DNA of 64,000 nt from Aureimonas jatrophae (lineage in GTDB: Bacteria > Pseudomonadota > Alphaproteobacteria > Rhizobiales > Rhizobiaceae): contig NZ_FNIT01000006.1 in the NCBI RefSeq assembly GCF_900104035.1, positions 124,001-188,000 of the forward strand, read 5' to 3'. Shown in pieces: positions 9,285 to 18,663 of the stretch; the first letter of the stretch is position 1, and the number at the start of each line of letters is the position of its first letter. The translations under genes and the position numbers were made by a program. Under the pieces are notes generated by a model. That model saw nothing but the letters and a program-made list of their open reading frames with translations. It was not told the origin of the DNA and did not search any database.

Positions 9285-9322
9285 ACCGATCCCCGCGGCC
9301 AAGGCCGCCTCGCTCGATCGGT
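9285..9322 (+). other. Nested hairpin between VOC gene and dihydropyrimidinase
   Basis: ACCGATC (9285-9291) pairs with GATCGGT (9316-9322) around an inner GCGGCC-AA-GGCCGC stem (9295-9308). It starts 14 bp after the VOC stop and lacks a T tract, so it is at best a factor-dependent terminator or RNA-processing site. It may separate the first catabolic genes from the hydA-transport block. Confidence 0.4.
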
Positions 9323-9442
9323 GAACCCCCTGCCTTCCCGCCATCGCGGTCGTGCGGTGACGCGCCGTCGCGCACGCATGCCTCGTCTTGCGGACGCGCT
9401 CGCGCGCGTTTCGCCGTCTTGTAACCGGAGAGCCGTCATCCT

Positions 9443-10891
9443 ATGAGCATCGTGATCAAGGGCGGAACGCTCGTCACCGCCGATCTGACCACCAAGGCCG
9501 ACATCCGGGTCGAGGACGGGCGGATCGCCGAGATCGGACCGAACCTGTCCGGTGACGAGACGATCGACGCGTCGGGCGCCTATGTGATGCCGGGCGGCAT
9601 CGATCCGCATACCCATCTCGAGATGCCCTTCATGGGCACGCATTCCTCGGACGACTTCGACACGGGCACCGCCGCCGCGCTGGCCGGCGGCACGACCATG
9701 GTGGTGGACTTCTGCCTGCCGGCGCCCAACCAGGGTTTGATCGACGCGCTCCAAGCCTGGCACCAGAAGGCCGGCAAGGCGCGCTGCGACTTCGGCTTCC
9801 ACATGGCGATCACGTGGTGGGGCGAACAGGTCTTCGCCGAGATGCCCCGCGTCGTCGCGGAGGGCATCAACACGTTCAAGCACTTCATGGCCTACAAGGG
9901 GGCCCTGATGGTGAACGACGACGAGATGTTCGCCTCGTTCTCGCGCTGCGCCGAGATCGGCGCGCTGCCGCTGGTCCATGCCGAGAATGGCGATGTCGTC
10001 GCCTTCCTGCAGCAGAAGCTCCTGACTGAGGGCAACAACGGTCCCGAGGCGCATGCCTATTCCCGCCCGCCCGAGGTGGAAGGCGAGGCGACGAACCGGG
10101 CGATCATGATCGCCGACCAGGCCGGCGTGCCGCTGTACGTCGTCCACGTGTCCTGCGAGGAGTCGCACGAGGCTATCCGGCGTGCCCGGCAGAAGGGCAT
10201 GCGGGTCTTCGGCGAGCCGCTGATCCAGCACCTGACGCTGGACGAGGGCGAGTATCGCAACCCCGACTGGGACTATGCGGCACGGCGCGTCATGAGCCCG
10301 CCCTTCCGTGACCGGAAGCATCAGGACTCGCTCTGGGCCGGCCTGCAGGCCGGCTCGCTGCAGGTGGTTGCGACCGACCACTGCGCCTTCACGACCGAAC
10401 AAAAGCGCACGGGCGTCGGTGACTTCACCAAGATCCCGAACGGCACGGGCGGCCTCGAGGACCGTATGGCGGTGCTGTGGACGAAGGGCGTGCGCACGGG
10501 GCGGTTGACGATGAACGAGTTCGTCGCCGCGACCTCCACCAACATCGCCAAGATCCTGAACGTCTACCCGCGCAAGGGCGCGCTTCTGGTGGGCGCGGAT
10601 GGCGATATCGTCGTCTGGGACCCCGGCGCCACCAAGACGGTTCGCGCCGCGAGCCAGAAGTCGGCGATCGACTACAACGTTTTCGAGGGTTTCGAGCTGA
10701 CCGGCCTGCCGGCCGTGACCCTGTCGCGCGGCCGCGTCGCCTACCGCAACGGTGAGGTCATGGCCGGGACGGGCGAGGGGCGCTTCGTCGAGCGCCCGGC
10801 CAATGCGCCGGTCTCGCAGGCACTCTCGACCTGGAAGGAGCTGACCGCGCCGCGCCGTATCGAGCGTTCCGGCATTCCGGCGGGCGTATGA
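9443..10891 (+). CDS. hydA: Dihydropyrimidinase (D-hydantoinase)
   Basis: This 482-residue cyclic amidohydrolase hydrolyses dihydrouracil or dihydrothymine to the N-carbamoyl-beta-amino acid. The binuclear zinc centre can be read off the sequence: DPHTHLEM (two histidines), the lysine in FKHFMAYKG that is carbamylated in this family, LVHAEN, YVVHVS and ATDHCAF (aspartate). Length fits the family. GGAGAG precedes the ATG. A 171-bp gap separates it from the VOC gene, while the next gene overlaps its stop (ATGA), so hydA heads the transport part of the locus. Confidence 0.95.
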   Translation: MSIVIKGGTLVTADLTTKADIRVEDGRIAEIGPNLSGDETIDASGAYVMPGGIDPHTHLEMPFMGTHSSDDFDTGTAAALAGGTTMVVDFCLPAPNQGLIDALQAWHQKAGKARCDFGFHMAITWWGEQVFAEMPRVVAEGINTFKHFMAYKGALMVNDDEMFASFSRCAEIGALPLVHAENGDVVAFLQQKLLTEGNNGPEAHAYSRPPEVEGEATNRAIMIADQAGVPLYVVHVSCEESHEAIRRARQKGMRVFGEPLIQHLTLDEGEYRNPDWDYAARRVMSPPFRDRKHQDSLWAGLQAGSLQVVATDHCAFTTEQKRTGVGDFTKIPNGTGGLEDRMAVLWTKGVRTGRLTMNEFVAATSTNIAKILNVYPRKGALLVGADGDIVVWDPGATKTVRAASQKSAIDYNVFEGFELTGLPAVTLSRGRVAYRNGEVMAGTGEGRFVERPANAPVSQALSTWKELTAPRRIERSGIPAGV

Positions 10892-11256
10892 GGATGATGC
10901 GGACGTTCCTCTTCCTGGGCCTGGCGCTCGTCGTGACGAGTGTCAGGGCAGCCGACAGCTTTCCCGGTGGCGTGTTCGGTCAGGCGGACGGCTGCCGTTA
11001 TGCCAAGACCGGCGAGTCCAGCGGCGCCGACGATTTCCTTCTGATCGATCGCGACGCGATCACCACGGCGGTCGCCGTTTGTCAGATCAAGAAGGCCACG
11101 ATGGAGGGGGCATCCGCCGCCAAGCTCGTTCTCTCGTGCGAGAGCGAAGGGGAGAGCGGCGACGACGAGGCGGCGACCGCATCGCTGCGGAACGGCGCCT
11201 GGACCGTGCGGCTTGCCGACGGAACGGCGTTCGGACCCGCCAAGAGGTGTCCATGA
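10888..11256 (+). CDS. Small secreted four-cysteine protein of unknown function
   Basis: I do not recognise this 122-residue protein. It begins with a basic N-terminus and a hydrophobic stretch (FLFLGLALVVTSV) ending in a plausible signal peptidase site after VRA, so it is probably periplasmic. The mature part is acidic and has cysteines at 36, 65, 84 and 121, enough for two disulfides. It overlaps the hydA stop (ATGA) and is itself overlapped by the ABC ATPase gene (ATGA), so its synthesis is tied to dihydropyrimidinase and the transporter. An accessory role for the transporter's periplasmic side is conceivable but unproven. Confidence 0.75.
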   Translation: MRMMRTFLFLGLALVVTSVRAADSFPGGVFGQADGCRYAKTGESSGADDFLLIDRDAITTAVAVCQIKKATMEGASAAKLVLSCESEGESGDDEAATASLRNGAWTVRLADGTAFGPAKRCP

Positions 11257-12035
11257 GCGCCGCTCCGGCTGTCGACGCGCGAAACCTGTCGCTGACCTTC
11301 GAGACCGGTGATGGTCCGGTTCACGCCCTGAAGGATATCGATCTTTCCATTCGCCACGGCGAGTTCGTCTCCTTCATCGGCCCGTCGGGCTGCGGAAAGA
11401 CGACGCTCCTGCGGGTGATCGCCGACCTCGAGCAGCCCTCGGCCGGAGCGATCGCCGTGAATGGTTCGTCGGCGGAGGAGGCACGCCTCAAGCGCGCCTA
11501 CGGCTACGTCTTTCAGGCCGCGGCGCTCTACCCCTGGCGCACGATCGAGCGCAACGTCGCCCTGCCGCTGGAGGTGATGGGTGTGCCCAAGGGCGAGCGA
11601 GCCGGGCGCATCGCGCGCAATCTCGAACTCGTCGGGCTGAAGGGCTTCGAGCGCAAGTTCCCCTGGCAGCTCTCGGGCGGCATGCAGCAGCGCGCCTCCA
11701 TCGCCCGTGCGCTCTCGTTCGATCCTCAACTTCTACTGATGGATGAACCCTTCGGCGCGCTCGATGAGATCGTCCGTGACAGGCTTAACGAGGAGTTGTT
11801 GAAGCTTTGGATGAAGACGCGAAAAACCGTCGTCTTCGTCACCCACTCGATCCCGGAAGCCGTGTTTCTGTCGACGCGCATCGTCGTCATGACCCCTCGG
11901 CCGGGCCGCATCACCGACATCGTGGACTGCGATCTCGGCCCCGACCGCCCGCTGGAGATCCGAGAAACGCCGCGGTTCCTCGAGATCGCTCACCGGGTGC
12001 GCGAAGGCCTGCGGGCCGGGCATTCCTATGACTGA
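11253..12035 (+). CDS. ABC transporter ATP-binding protein (SsuB/TauB/ThiZ-like)
   Basis: This is a 260-residue ATPase subunit of a Type I importer. Walker A GPSGCGKTT, the Q-loop in YVFQAAALYPW, signature LSGGMQQR, Walker B LLLMDEPFGALDE and switch histidine VTHS are all intact. The subfamily resembles nitrate/sulfonate/taurine and thiamine-precursor importers, consistent with the NMT1/THI5-like binding protein at the operon's end. The ATG at 11253 overlaps the upstream stop. It would energise uptake through the two permeases at 12492 and 13439. Confidence 0.93.
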   Translation: MSAAPAVDARNLSLTFETGDGPVHALKDIDLSIRHGEFVSFIGPSGCGKTTLLRVIADLEQPSAGAIAVNGSSAEEARLKRAYGYVFQAAALYPWRTIERNVALPLEVMGVPKGERAGRIARNLELVGLKGFERKFPWQLSGGMQQRASIARALSFDPQLLLMDEPFGALDEIVRDRLNEELLKLWMKTRKTVVFVTHSIPEAVFLSTRIVVMTPRPGRITDIVDCDLGPDRPLEIRETPRFLEIAHRVREGLRAGHSYD

Positions 12036-12495
12036 CCCTGTGAAGGCGATCCGTCTCGAACCCGCACATGCCCGCGACGCCCTGGCTTGCGCGGACATCT
12101 TCAACCGGTTCGTCGACGAGACGGAATGGATGCCGCGGGTCCACGATCGCGACGACGTGGCCCGGTTCTATTCGACCGTGATGCTGCCCGAACGGGACGT
12201 GACGGTTGCGAGGGCGGACGAAGGCGTCGTCGCCTTCATCGCCATCGAGCGAGGTCACGACCACGTCGCCGCTCTCTACGTGCGGAACGACTGGAGAAAC
12301 GTGGGTCTCGGGAGGCGGCTGCTGGCTGTGGCGCGGCAGCGATGCCCGGACGGGTTTCAACTCTGGACGTTCCAGCGCAACACCGCGGCGCAACGCTTCT
12401 ATGCCGCGAACGGTCTGTGTGAAGTTTGCCGGACGGACGGCGACAACGAGGAGAGCCTGCCGGACATCCTTCTGGAATGGCGGCCCGACCGATGA
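12028..12495 (+). CDS. GNAT-family N-acetyltransferase
   Basis: This 155-residue acetyltransferase contains the motif-A acetyl-CoA loop VRNDWRNVGLGRRLLAVAR and a C-terminal TFQRNTAAQRFYAANGL segment typical of GNAT enzymes. The substrate is unknown. It overlaps the ABC ATPase by 8 bp and the next permease by 4 bp, an unusual insertion into the core of a transporter operon that suggests coordinated synthesis. It could modify an imported or catabolic amine, but this is speculation. Confidence 0.88.
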   Translation: MTDPVKAIRLEPAHARDALACADIFNRFVDETEWMPRVHDRDDVARFYSTVMLPERDVTVARADEGVVAFIAIERGHDHVAALYVRNDWRNVGLGRRLLAVARQRCPDGFQLWTFQRNTAAQRFYAANGLCEVCRTDGDNEESLPDILLEWRPDR

Positions 12496-13442
12496 GCACC
12501 GCGACTCCCGTCTCCGAACCCGGCGCAGCCATCGGTGCCTCGGCGCCCCTGCGCGCGGCGCCGCGTCGCGCCAGGGCCGGACGCACCGGTCCGGTTCTCG
12601 CCGTCATCGCTGCCATCCTCGCCGTCTGGTACGTCGCCGCGGTTCCCATGAACTGGCCGACGGTCGGCGCGCGGCTGGCTACCGCCAACGGCGGAACGCC
12701 ACCGGCCCCATGGACTCACATGCTGGCGACCTGGTCCGCCGAGCGTCCGGTCCTGCCGGCGCCCCACCAGATCGCCACGGAAATCTGGCGCACCACCGTG
12801 AACGTGCGGCCGACCTCGCCGCGCTCGCTCCTCTTCCATGCGCAGGTGACGCTGTCCTCGACGCTGCTCGGCTTTGCCATGGGCTCGGTGCTCGGCATCC
12901 TGATCGCGGTCGGCATCCTTCACTCGCGCACGCTCGACCGCTCGCTCATGCCCTGGGTGATCGCGTCGCAAACCATCCCGATCCTCGCCGTCGCACCGAT
13001 GATCATCGTGGTTCTCAACTCGGTCGGCGTGACGGGCCTCGTGCCGAAGGCGATCATCTCCACCTACCTTTCGTTCTTTCCGGTCACGGTCGGCATGGTG
13101 AAGGGCCTGCGCTCGCCGGATCGCATGCATCTCGACCTCATGCGAACCTACGGCGCCAGTCGCCTGCAAACGCTCATGAAACTGCGTGCGCCGGCCAGCT
13201 TGCCGTTTTTGTTTGCCTCGATGAAGATCGCGGTTGCGGCGGCGCTGGTTGGCGCCATCGTCGGTGAGCTTCCCACCGGCGCGCAAGCCGGTCTGGGTGC
13301 GCGCCTGCTGGCCGGATCCTACTATGGACAGACCATCCAGATCTGGTCGGCGCTGGTCGCCGCTTCGCTTCTGGCTGGCCTGCTGGTCGCCCTGGTGGGC
13401 GTAGCGGAGACGATCGCGGTGAAGCGGATGGGGGGTCGATGA
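12492..13442 (+). CDS. ABC transporter permease 1 (BPD inner-membrane component)
   Basis: This 316-residue membrane protein has a long proline/alanine-rich cytoplasmic N-terminus, a first helix near residue 40, and a binding-protein-dependent permease core. The ATPase-contact loop is LMRTYGASRLQTLMKLRAPASLPFLF, the EAA-type motif. Overlap with the GNAT stop (ATGA) fixes the start at 12492. It presumably pairs with the permease at 13439 as a heterodimer. Confidence 0.9.
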   Translation: MSTATPVSEPGAAIGASAPLRAAPRRARAGRTGPVLAVIAAILAVWYVAAVPMNWPTVGARLATANGGTPPAPWTHMLATWSAERPVLPAPHQIATEIWRTTVNVRPTSPRSLLFHAQVTLSSTLLGFAMGSVLGILIAVGILHSRTLDRSLMPWVIASQTIPILAVAPMIIVVLNSVGVTGLVPKAIISTYLSFFPVTVGMVKGLRSPDRMHLDLMRTYGASRLQTLMKLRAPASLPFLFASMKIAVAAALVGAIVGELPTGAQAGLGARLLAGSYYGQTIQIWSALVAASLLAGLLVALVGVAETIAVKRMGGR

Positions 13443-14416
13443 GTGCTTTGGCCGCCCCGCATGGCGATCTCCGCGCCTTCGATATCTCCATCGCCCTTGG
13501 CGTGGCGCTCGGCGCGCTGGCCGGTGCGCTGGTTCTCGTGCAGGCGGGCCCGGCCGGACTCGTCTTCTGGCCCCTCGTGGTTCTCTTCTGGCTGGCGGCG
13601 TGGCGGTTGACGGCGCGTCTCGCGACGCTGGAGCCGACCACGACGCTGGCTCGGCGCGCCGTCGGCGTCGCCGTGCCGGCCGTCTTCGGCCTCACGCTCG
13701 TCGCACTCTGGGAACTGGTGGTTCGGGGGTTGGATGTCCCGGTCGTGCTCTTGCCGGCGCCCTCGCTGATCGCTCAGCGCATCGCCGGTTCGTTGCCGAT
13801 CCTTTGGGCCGACTTCCGGCAGACGTTCCTACGTTCGGTGCTGGCAGGCTATGCGATCGGCTGCGGCACGGGGTTTGTGGCCGCGATCCTGATCGACCGT
13901 TCGCCCTTTCTTCGGCGGGGCCTGCTGCCCATCGGGAACCTCGTTTCGGCGTTGCCGATCGTGGGCGTCGCGCCGATCATGGTCATGTGGTTCGGCTTCG
14001 ACTGGCCGTCCAAGGCGGCCGTCGTGGTGATCATGACCTTCTTTCCGATGCTGGTGAACACGGTGGCGGGTCTGGCCGCCAGCGGTGCGATGGAGCGCGA
14101 TCTCATGCGCACCTACGGCGCAAGCCCCGGGCAGACGCTCCTGAAGCTGCGCCTGCCGGCCGCCATGCCGTTCGTCTTCAACGCGCTCAAGATCAACTCG
14201 ACGCTTGCGCTGATCGGCGCCATCGTCGCCGAGTTCTTCGGCACGCCGATCGTCGGCATGGGCTTTCGCATCTCGGCCGAGATCGGACGGCTCAGCACCG
14301 ACATGGTGTGGGCCGAAATCGTCGTCGCCGCGCTCGCCGGCTCGCTCTCCTATGCGCTGATCGCCCTGATCGAGCGCCTCGTCACCTTCTGGCACCCCTC
14401 GATGCGGGGCGCCTGA
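13439..14416 (+). CDS. ABC transporter permease 2 (BPD inner-membrane component)
   Basis: This is a 325-residue multi-pass permease paralogous to the upstream gene. It repeats the coupling loop as LMRTYGASPGQTLLKLRLPAAMPFVF and is hydrophobic throughout the rest. The start overlaps the previous stop (ATGA). Two different permeases plus one ATPase imply a heterodimeric channel served by an ATPase homodimer. Confidence 0.92.
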   Translation: MSALAAPHGDLRAFDISIALGVALGALAGALVLVQAGPAGLVFWPLVVLFWLAAWRLTARLATLEPTTTLARRAVGVAVPAVFGLTLVALWELVVRGLDVPVVLLPAPSLIAQRIAGSLPILWADFRQTFLRSVLAGYAIGCGTGFVAAILIDRSPFLRRGLLPIGNLVSALPIVGVAPIMVMWFGFDWPSKAAVVVIMTFFPMLVNTVAGLAASGAMERDLMRTYGASPGQTLLKLRLPAAMPFVFNALKINSTLALIGAIVAEFFGTPIVGMGFRISAEIGRLSTDMVWAEIVVAALAGSLSYALIALIERLVTFWHPSMRGA

Positions 14417-14448
14417 TGCCCAGTTCAACCCCGATGGAGATTCAGCGC

Positions 14449-15447
14449 ATGAGGACCACCACCAGCATGCTCGCCGCCGCGCTCGCAGCGCTCGGCCTGT
14501 CGACCGCGATGGCGAGCGCCGCCGATCCGCTGACGCTCCAGCTGAAATGGGTCACGCAAGGCCAGTTCGCCGGCTACTACGTCGCCCAGGAGAAGGGCTA
14601 CTACGAGGAGGCCGGTCTCGACGTCACGATCAAGCCGGGCGGACCGGACGTGGCGCCCGAGCAGGTGATCGCGGGCGGCGGCGCCGACGTGATCGTGGAC
14701 TGGATGCCGGCGGCGCTCGCCGCGCGCGAGAAGGGGTTGGCGCTCGTCAACATCGCCCAGCCCTTCAAGGCGTCGGGCATGGAGCTCACCTGCCGCAAGG
14801 ATACGGGCATTACCGGGCCCGAGCAGTTCAAGGGCAAGACGCTGGGCGTCTGGTTCTCCGGCAACGAATATCCGTTCCTGTCCTGGATGTCGAAGCTGAA
14901 GCTCTCCACCCAAGGAGGCGCCGACGGCGTGACCGTGATCAAGCAGGGCTTCAACGTCGATCCGTTGATCCAGAAGCAGGCCGACTGCATCTCGACCATG
15001 ACCTACAACGAGTACTGGCAGGTGATCGACGCCGGCATCCCGGCCGATCAGCTGACGGTCTTCAAGTACGAGGACCAGGGCGTCGCGACGCTCGAGGACG
15101 GGCTGTACACGACCGAGGAGAAGCTCAAGGACCCCGCGATGGTCGACAAGCTCGCCCGCTTCGTGAAGGCCTCGATGCGCGGCTGGCAGGAGGCCGCCAA
15201 GGACCCGGACGCCGCGGCGCAGATCGTGCTCGACAACGACACGACCGGTGCCCAGACCGAGGAACATCAGAAGCGCATGGTGGGTGAAGTCATCAAGCTC
15301 GTCGGCGAATCCGACGGCACGCTGGACACGCAGGCCGCCGACAATACGGTCGCGGTCCTGATGGGCGGTGGGTCCGATCCGGTCATCACCAAGAAGCCGG
15401 AGGGTGCCTGGACCAGCGCCGTCACAGATCGCATGAAGTCCATGTGA
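14449..15447 (+). CDS. NMT1/THI5-like ABC substrate-binding protein, candidate pyrimidine binder
   Basis: This 332-residue periplasmic binding protein has a signal peptide ending around TAMASAAD. The mature N-terminus, LTLQLKWVTQGQFAGYYVAQEKG, is the hallmark of the NMT1/ThiY family, which binds thiamine pyrimidine precursors, riboflavin or related heterocycles. The start at 14449 has GGAGA at 8 bp; an ATG at 14416 is in frame but without a ribosome site. Membership in an operon with dihydropyrimidinase suggests uptake of uracil, thymine, a hydroxymethylpyrimidine or a dihydro derivative; the exact ligand cannot be read from the sequence. Confidence 0.9.
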   Translation: MRTTTSMLAAALAALGLSTAMASAADPLTLQLKWVTQGQFAGYYVAQEKGYYEEAGLDVTIKPGGPDVAPEQVIAGGGADVIVDWMPAALAAREKGLALVNIAQPFKASGMELTCRKDTGITGPEQFKGKTLGVWFSGNEYPFLSWMSKLKLSTQGGADGVTVIKQGFNVDPLIQKQADCISTMTYNEYWQVIDAGIPADQLTVFKYEDQGVATLEDGLYTTEEKLKDPAMVDKLARFVKASMRGWQEAAKDPDAAAQIVLDNDTTGAQTEEHQKRMVGEVIKLVGESDGTLDTQAADNTVAVLMGGGSDPVITKKPEGAWTSAVTDRMKSM

Positions 15448-15461
15448 GGCGCGGCGGACCG

Positions 15462-15483
15462 GGCTCGGGGGGAACCCCGAGCC
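15462..15483. terminator. Convergent hairpin between pyrimidine transporter and fliI
   Basis: GGCTCGGGG (15462-15470) and CCCCGAGCC (15475-15483) form a 9-bp stem closed by a GGAA tetraloop between two convergent genes. There is no T tract on either strand, so it may work bidirectionally with Rho or simply stabilise 3' ends. Confidence 0.5.
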
Positions 15484-15491
15484 GGCTCCCG

Positions 15492-16838
15492 CTAGCCCGG
15501 TGTCAGCCCGGCCTTGAGGTGGCGCGACAGCTCCTCGAAGGGCTTGGGCACGGCGGGGTCGCGCGGATGCTGCGAGAGCGCGGCGTAGATGCGTGGCACG
15601 AGGTCCACGGCCTGATCGAGGATCGGGTCGGCACCGCGCTGGTAGCCCCCGAGAAGACGAAGATCCCGCGTGTCCTCGAAACGGGCGATCATCGCCCGGA
15701 GCCGACCCATGAGATCGCGCTCGGTCGCGCTCCAGCATAGGTCCGCCAAACGCGAGATCGACTTCAGGACGTCGACCGCGGGAAAGCGGCCCTCCGCCGC
15801 GATCGCGCGGTCCAGAACGATGTGCCCGTCCAGCGTGCCGCGTATCGCGTCCGCCACGGGCTCGTTGTGGTCGTCGCCATCGACCAGGACCGCAAATAGG
15901 CCGGTGATCGTGCCCCCGCCTTCCGCCCCCGGTCCGGCACGCTCCAGAAGGCGCGGCAGGTCCGAGAAGACGCTCGGCGGGTAGCCGCGCGCCACCGGCG
16001 GCTCGCCGGCGGCCAGCGCCACGTCGCGCGCGGCGAAGGCCAGGCGCGTGATGGAATCGACGATCAGAAGCACATGGTCGCCGCGATCGCGGAAGTATTC
16101 GGCGACCGTCATCGCGGTCTTAGGCGCCAGGCGTCGCATCATGGCGCTCTCGTCGCCGGTTGCGACCACGGTCACGACCTTGGCGAGGTCGCCCTGCATG
16201 GTTTCCTCCAGGAACTCGCGCACCTCGCGCCCGCGCTCGCCGACCAGCGCCACGACCACGGTGTCGAAGCCTTGGGAACGAGCCAGCATGCCGAGCAACG
16301 TCGACTTGCCGACGCCGGAGCCCGCGAAGATGCCCATGCGCTGTCCGCGCACGAGAGGGGTGAACAGGTCGATTGCCGACACGCCTGTCGGCACGGGATC
16401 CTTGACCCGGCCGCGCCGCATCGCGGCGTCGGGCATGGTGTCGGTCGCCAGCGCCCACTCGCCGGGTTCGATCGGGCCCTTGTCGTCGCAAGGGTGGCCG
16501 AAGGCGTTCACGGTCCGGCCGCGCCAGGCCGGCGAGGGGGAAATCGTGATGGGGCCGGTTTTCCAGGCCAGCGTGCGCACGCCGCTCTGGAAGCGTACGG
16601 CGAAGGGCTTAACGGTCGCGGCGTGTTCCTCGACCCGCACGACCTCGCCGAGCTCCGGCCCGTTCGGCCCCTGGCAGCTGATGCAGTCGCCCAAGCGCAC
16701 GTAGGGGCTGAGGCCCGCCACGCGAAAGCTCTGCGGCGAGACGTCGACGATGTGGCCGCTGACGCGAACGGGGTCCTGGGACAGGGCCTCGACGGTCCGC
16801 GCGCCGGGTATGCGGGCGGCGCTGGCCGGTCCCGTCAT
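15492..16838 (-). CDS. fliI: Flagellum-specific export ATPase FliI
   Basis: This 448-residue F1-beta-like ATPase powers export of rod, hook and filament subunits. It shows Walker A GSGVGKST, VALVGERGREVREF, Walker B HVLLIVDSITRLAF and the catalytic GEPPVARGYPPSVF region. It is transcribed with flgF, whose stop overlaps its start (ATGA). Together with flgF it is divergent from motA-fliM-fliN-fliG. The partners FliH and FliJ are assigned elsewhere in the window by position. Confidence 0.97.
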   Translation of the reverse strand: MTGPASAARIPGARTVEALSQDPVRVSGHIVDVSPQSFRVAGLSPYVRLGDCISCQGPNGPELGEVVRVEEHAATVKPFAVRFQSGVRTLAWKTGPITISPSPAWRGRTVNAFGHPCDDKGPIEPGEWALATDTMPDAAMRRGRVKDPVPTGVSAIDLFTPLVRGQRMGIFAGSGVGKSTLLGMLARSQGFDTVVVALVGERGREVREFLEETMQGDLAKVVTVVATGDESAMMRRLAPKTAMTVAEYFRDRGDHVLLIVDSITRLAFAARDVALAAGEPPVARGYPPSVFSDLPRLLERAGPGAEGGGTITGLFAVLVDGDDHNEPVADAIRGTLDGHIVLDRAIAAEGRFPAVDVLKSISRLADLCWSATERDLMGRLRAMIARFEDTRDLRLLGGYQRGADPILDQAVDLVPRIYAALSQHPRDPAVPKPFEELSRHLKAGLTPG

Positions 16839-17563
16839 TTCGGCGCGCCGAGCATGGAGATGGCGCTACCCAGCGACGACTCCGACGTTTGAATGAGATT
16901 GGCAGCCTGCTCGAAGGCGCGCTGCACCGCGATCATGCGCGTCATCTCCAGGATCGGGTTGACGTTGGACCCTTCCTGGAAGCCCTGCAGGACCTGCGTG
17001 TCGGCGAACTCGACGACCGGCACCGGCGCCCGATCGGGCACGACGCCGGACGTGCCGGCTCGCGTCAGGTTGGCGCCGGGCGCCATCTGGAACAGGCCCA
17101 GCGCGCCGAGCTGGACGCCGTTCTGCGTGATCATGCCGTCGCGCGCGATCGATGGCGCGCCGCCGGCCGGATCGAGCAGGATCGGCGCGCCGCCGACGTC
17201 GAGGATCGACTCGCCGTTCAGGGTCTGCAGCTCTCCCGTGTCGAGCATCTGCATGCGCCCGTCGCGCGTATAGACCGGACCGCGGGGCGTCTGGATCGCC
17301 AGGAAGGCCTCGCCCGAGACGGCGACGTCGAGCGCGTTGCCGGTCTGCGTCAGCTCGCCCGAGCGTGTCGACAGATAGGTCTCGCCCGACGAGGCGAAGG
17401 CAACCGATTCGCGCTGGCTCGCGGTGGACAGGAGTTGCTCGAACTTCACCTCCTCGGACCGGAAGCCAGCCGTGCGGCTGTTGGCAAGGTTGTTGGCGAT
17501 CGTATCGAGGCGCTTTTCGGCCGCGAGCTGAGCGGACAGGGCAACGGGGAGCGTGGTCTGCAT
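16835..17563 (-). CDS. flgF: Flagellar basal-body rod protein FlgF
   Basis: This 242-residue proximal rod protein has the N-terminal rod/hook signature LDTIANNLANSRTAGF, a central DVAVSGEAFLAIQT domain shared with FlgG and FlgE, and the C-terminal helix MTRMIAVQRAFEQAANLIQTSE. The ATG at 17563 begins the conserved MQTTLPVALSAQLAAEKRLD. It is the first gene of the fliI operon, in the common rhizobial arrangement. Confidence 0.95.
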   Translation of the reverse strand: MQTTLPVALSAQLAAEKRLDTIANNLANSRTAGFRSEEVKFEQLLSTASQRESVAFASSGETYLSTRSGELTQTGNALDVAVSGEAFLAIQTPRGPVYTRDGRMQMLDTGELQTLNGESILDVGGAPILLDPAGGAPSIARDGMITQNGVQLGALGLFQMAPGANLTRAGTSGVVPDRAPVPVVEFADTQVLQGFQEGSNVNPILEMTRMIAVQRAFEQAANLIQTSESSLGSAISMLGAPK

Positions 17564-17781
17564 CGGGAGAAGGGGTCCGGGCTGGGATGGGCGGCACGGG
17601 AGGCTGGGGATCCGGCCCGCGTCGCGCCACGGCGGGCGCCGCGTCGATGGGATATTGCCTCGCGCCGATGGATCGAGGCTGACATCGCGACGACCCTCCC
17701 GGGCCCTTGCGTCGCACAGTCTCGCGCAAGCGCACCTCCCTACATCCGTTACCGTTCTCCTGCGCATGATAGGGACTTCGG

Positions 17782-18651
17782 ATGGGTATTATTCTCGGCC
17801 TGATCATCACGGTCGGCTGCGTGCTCGGCGGCTACGTTGCGGCTGGCGGACACCTCTACGTCCTGTGGCAGCCCTACGAACTCGTGATCATTCTCGGCGC
17901 GGCGCTCGGAACGTTCATGATCGCCAACAGCATGAAAGTCGTGAAGGACACGGGCAAGGCCATCGTCGAGGCCTTCAAGAACTCCGTGCCCAAGCAGCGC
18001 GACTATCTCGACCTCCTCAGCCTCCTTCACTCGCTGATGCGAGAGATGCGCTCCAAGTCGCGCTCCGAGGTCGAGGCCCATGTCGACAACCCGGCCGAGT
18101 CCGCGATCTTCAGTGCGTTCCCGAACATCCTGAAGAACCAGGCGATGACCAACTTCATCTGCGACTACTGCCGCCTGATCATCATCGGCAACGCCCGCCC
18201 GCACGAGATCGAGGCGTTGATGGAGGAGGAGATCCAGACGGTCGCGCGCGACCAGCTGAAGCCCAAGCATGCCATCCAGGACGTCGCCGACGGCCTGCCG
18301 GCGCTTGGCATCGTCGCCGCGGTTCTGGGTATCGTTCACGCCATGGGCGCCCTCGACCAGAGCCCGGAAGTGCTCGGCCACCTAGTCGGCGCGGCGCTGG
18401 TCGGAACGTTCGCCGGTATCTTCTTCTCCTATGGCGTGTTCGCGCCGCTCGCCAACAAGGTGAAGAGCGTGCGCGAGAAGAAGATGCGCCTCTACGTCAT
18501 CATCAAGCAGACGCTGATCGCCTACATGAACGGCGCGCTTCCGCAGGTCGCCCTCGAGTACGGCCGCAAGGCGATCTCGGCCTACGACCGTCCGACCATC
18601 GACCAGGTCGAGGCCGAGACGATCGGCGGCGCCGCTCCGGCTGCAGCATAA
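17782..18651 (+). CDS. motA: Flagellar motor stator protein MotA
   Basis: This 289-residue four-helix inner-membrane stator subunit forms the ion channel with MotB (32898). Helix 1 starts at the N-terminus ([23 protein letters not shown]). The large cytoplasmic loop includes [10 protein letters not shown]. The last two helices are [14 protein letters not shown] and [17 protein letters not shown]. The 289-residue length matches the long MotA class. AGGGA precedes the ATG. It leads the fliM-fliN-fliG operon. Confidence 0.96.
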   Translation: MGIILGLIITVGCVLGGYVAAGGHLYVLWQPYELVIILGAALGTFMIANSMKVVKDTGKAIVEAFKNSVPKQRDYLDLLSLLHSLMREMRSKSRSEVEAHVDNPAESAIFSAFPNILKNQAMTNFICDYCRLIIIGNARPHEIEALMEEEIQTVARDQLKPKHAIQDVADGLPALGIVAAVLGIVHAMGALDQSPEVLGHLVGAALVGTFAGIFFSYGVFAPLANKVKSVREKKMRLYVIIKQTLIAYMNGALPQVALEYGRKAISAYDRPTIDQVEAETIGGAAPAAA

Positions 18652-18663
18652 GGCGGGGCCGAG

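Noticed and set aside
9234-9446. Possible 70-residue gene between the VOC gene and hydA
   Set aside because: Basic, Arg-rich translation without a ribosome site, overlapping the nested hairpin.
8426-10402. Long minus-strand open frame opposite the carbamoylase and hydA
   Set aside because: Antisense to certain genes; no motif or ribosome site.
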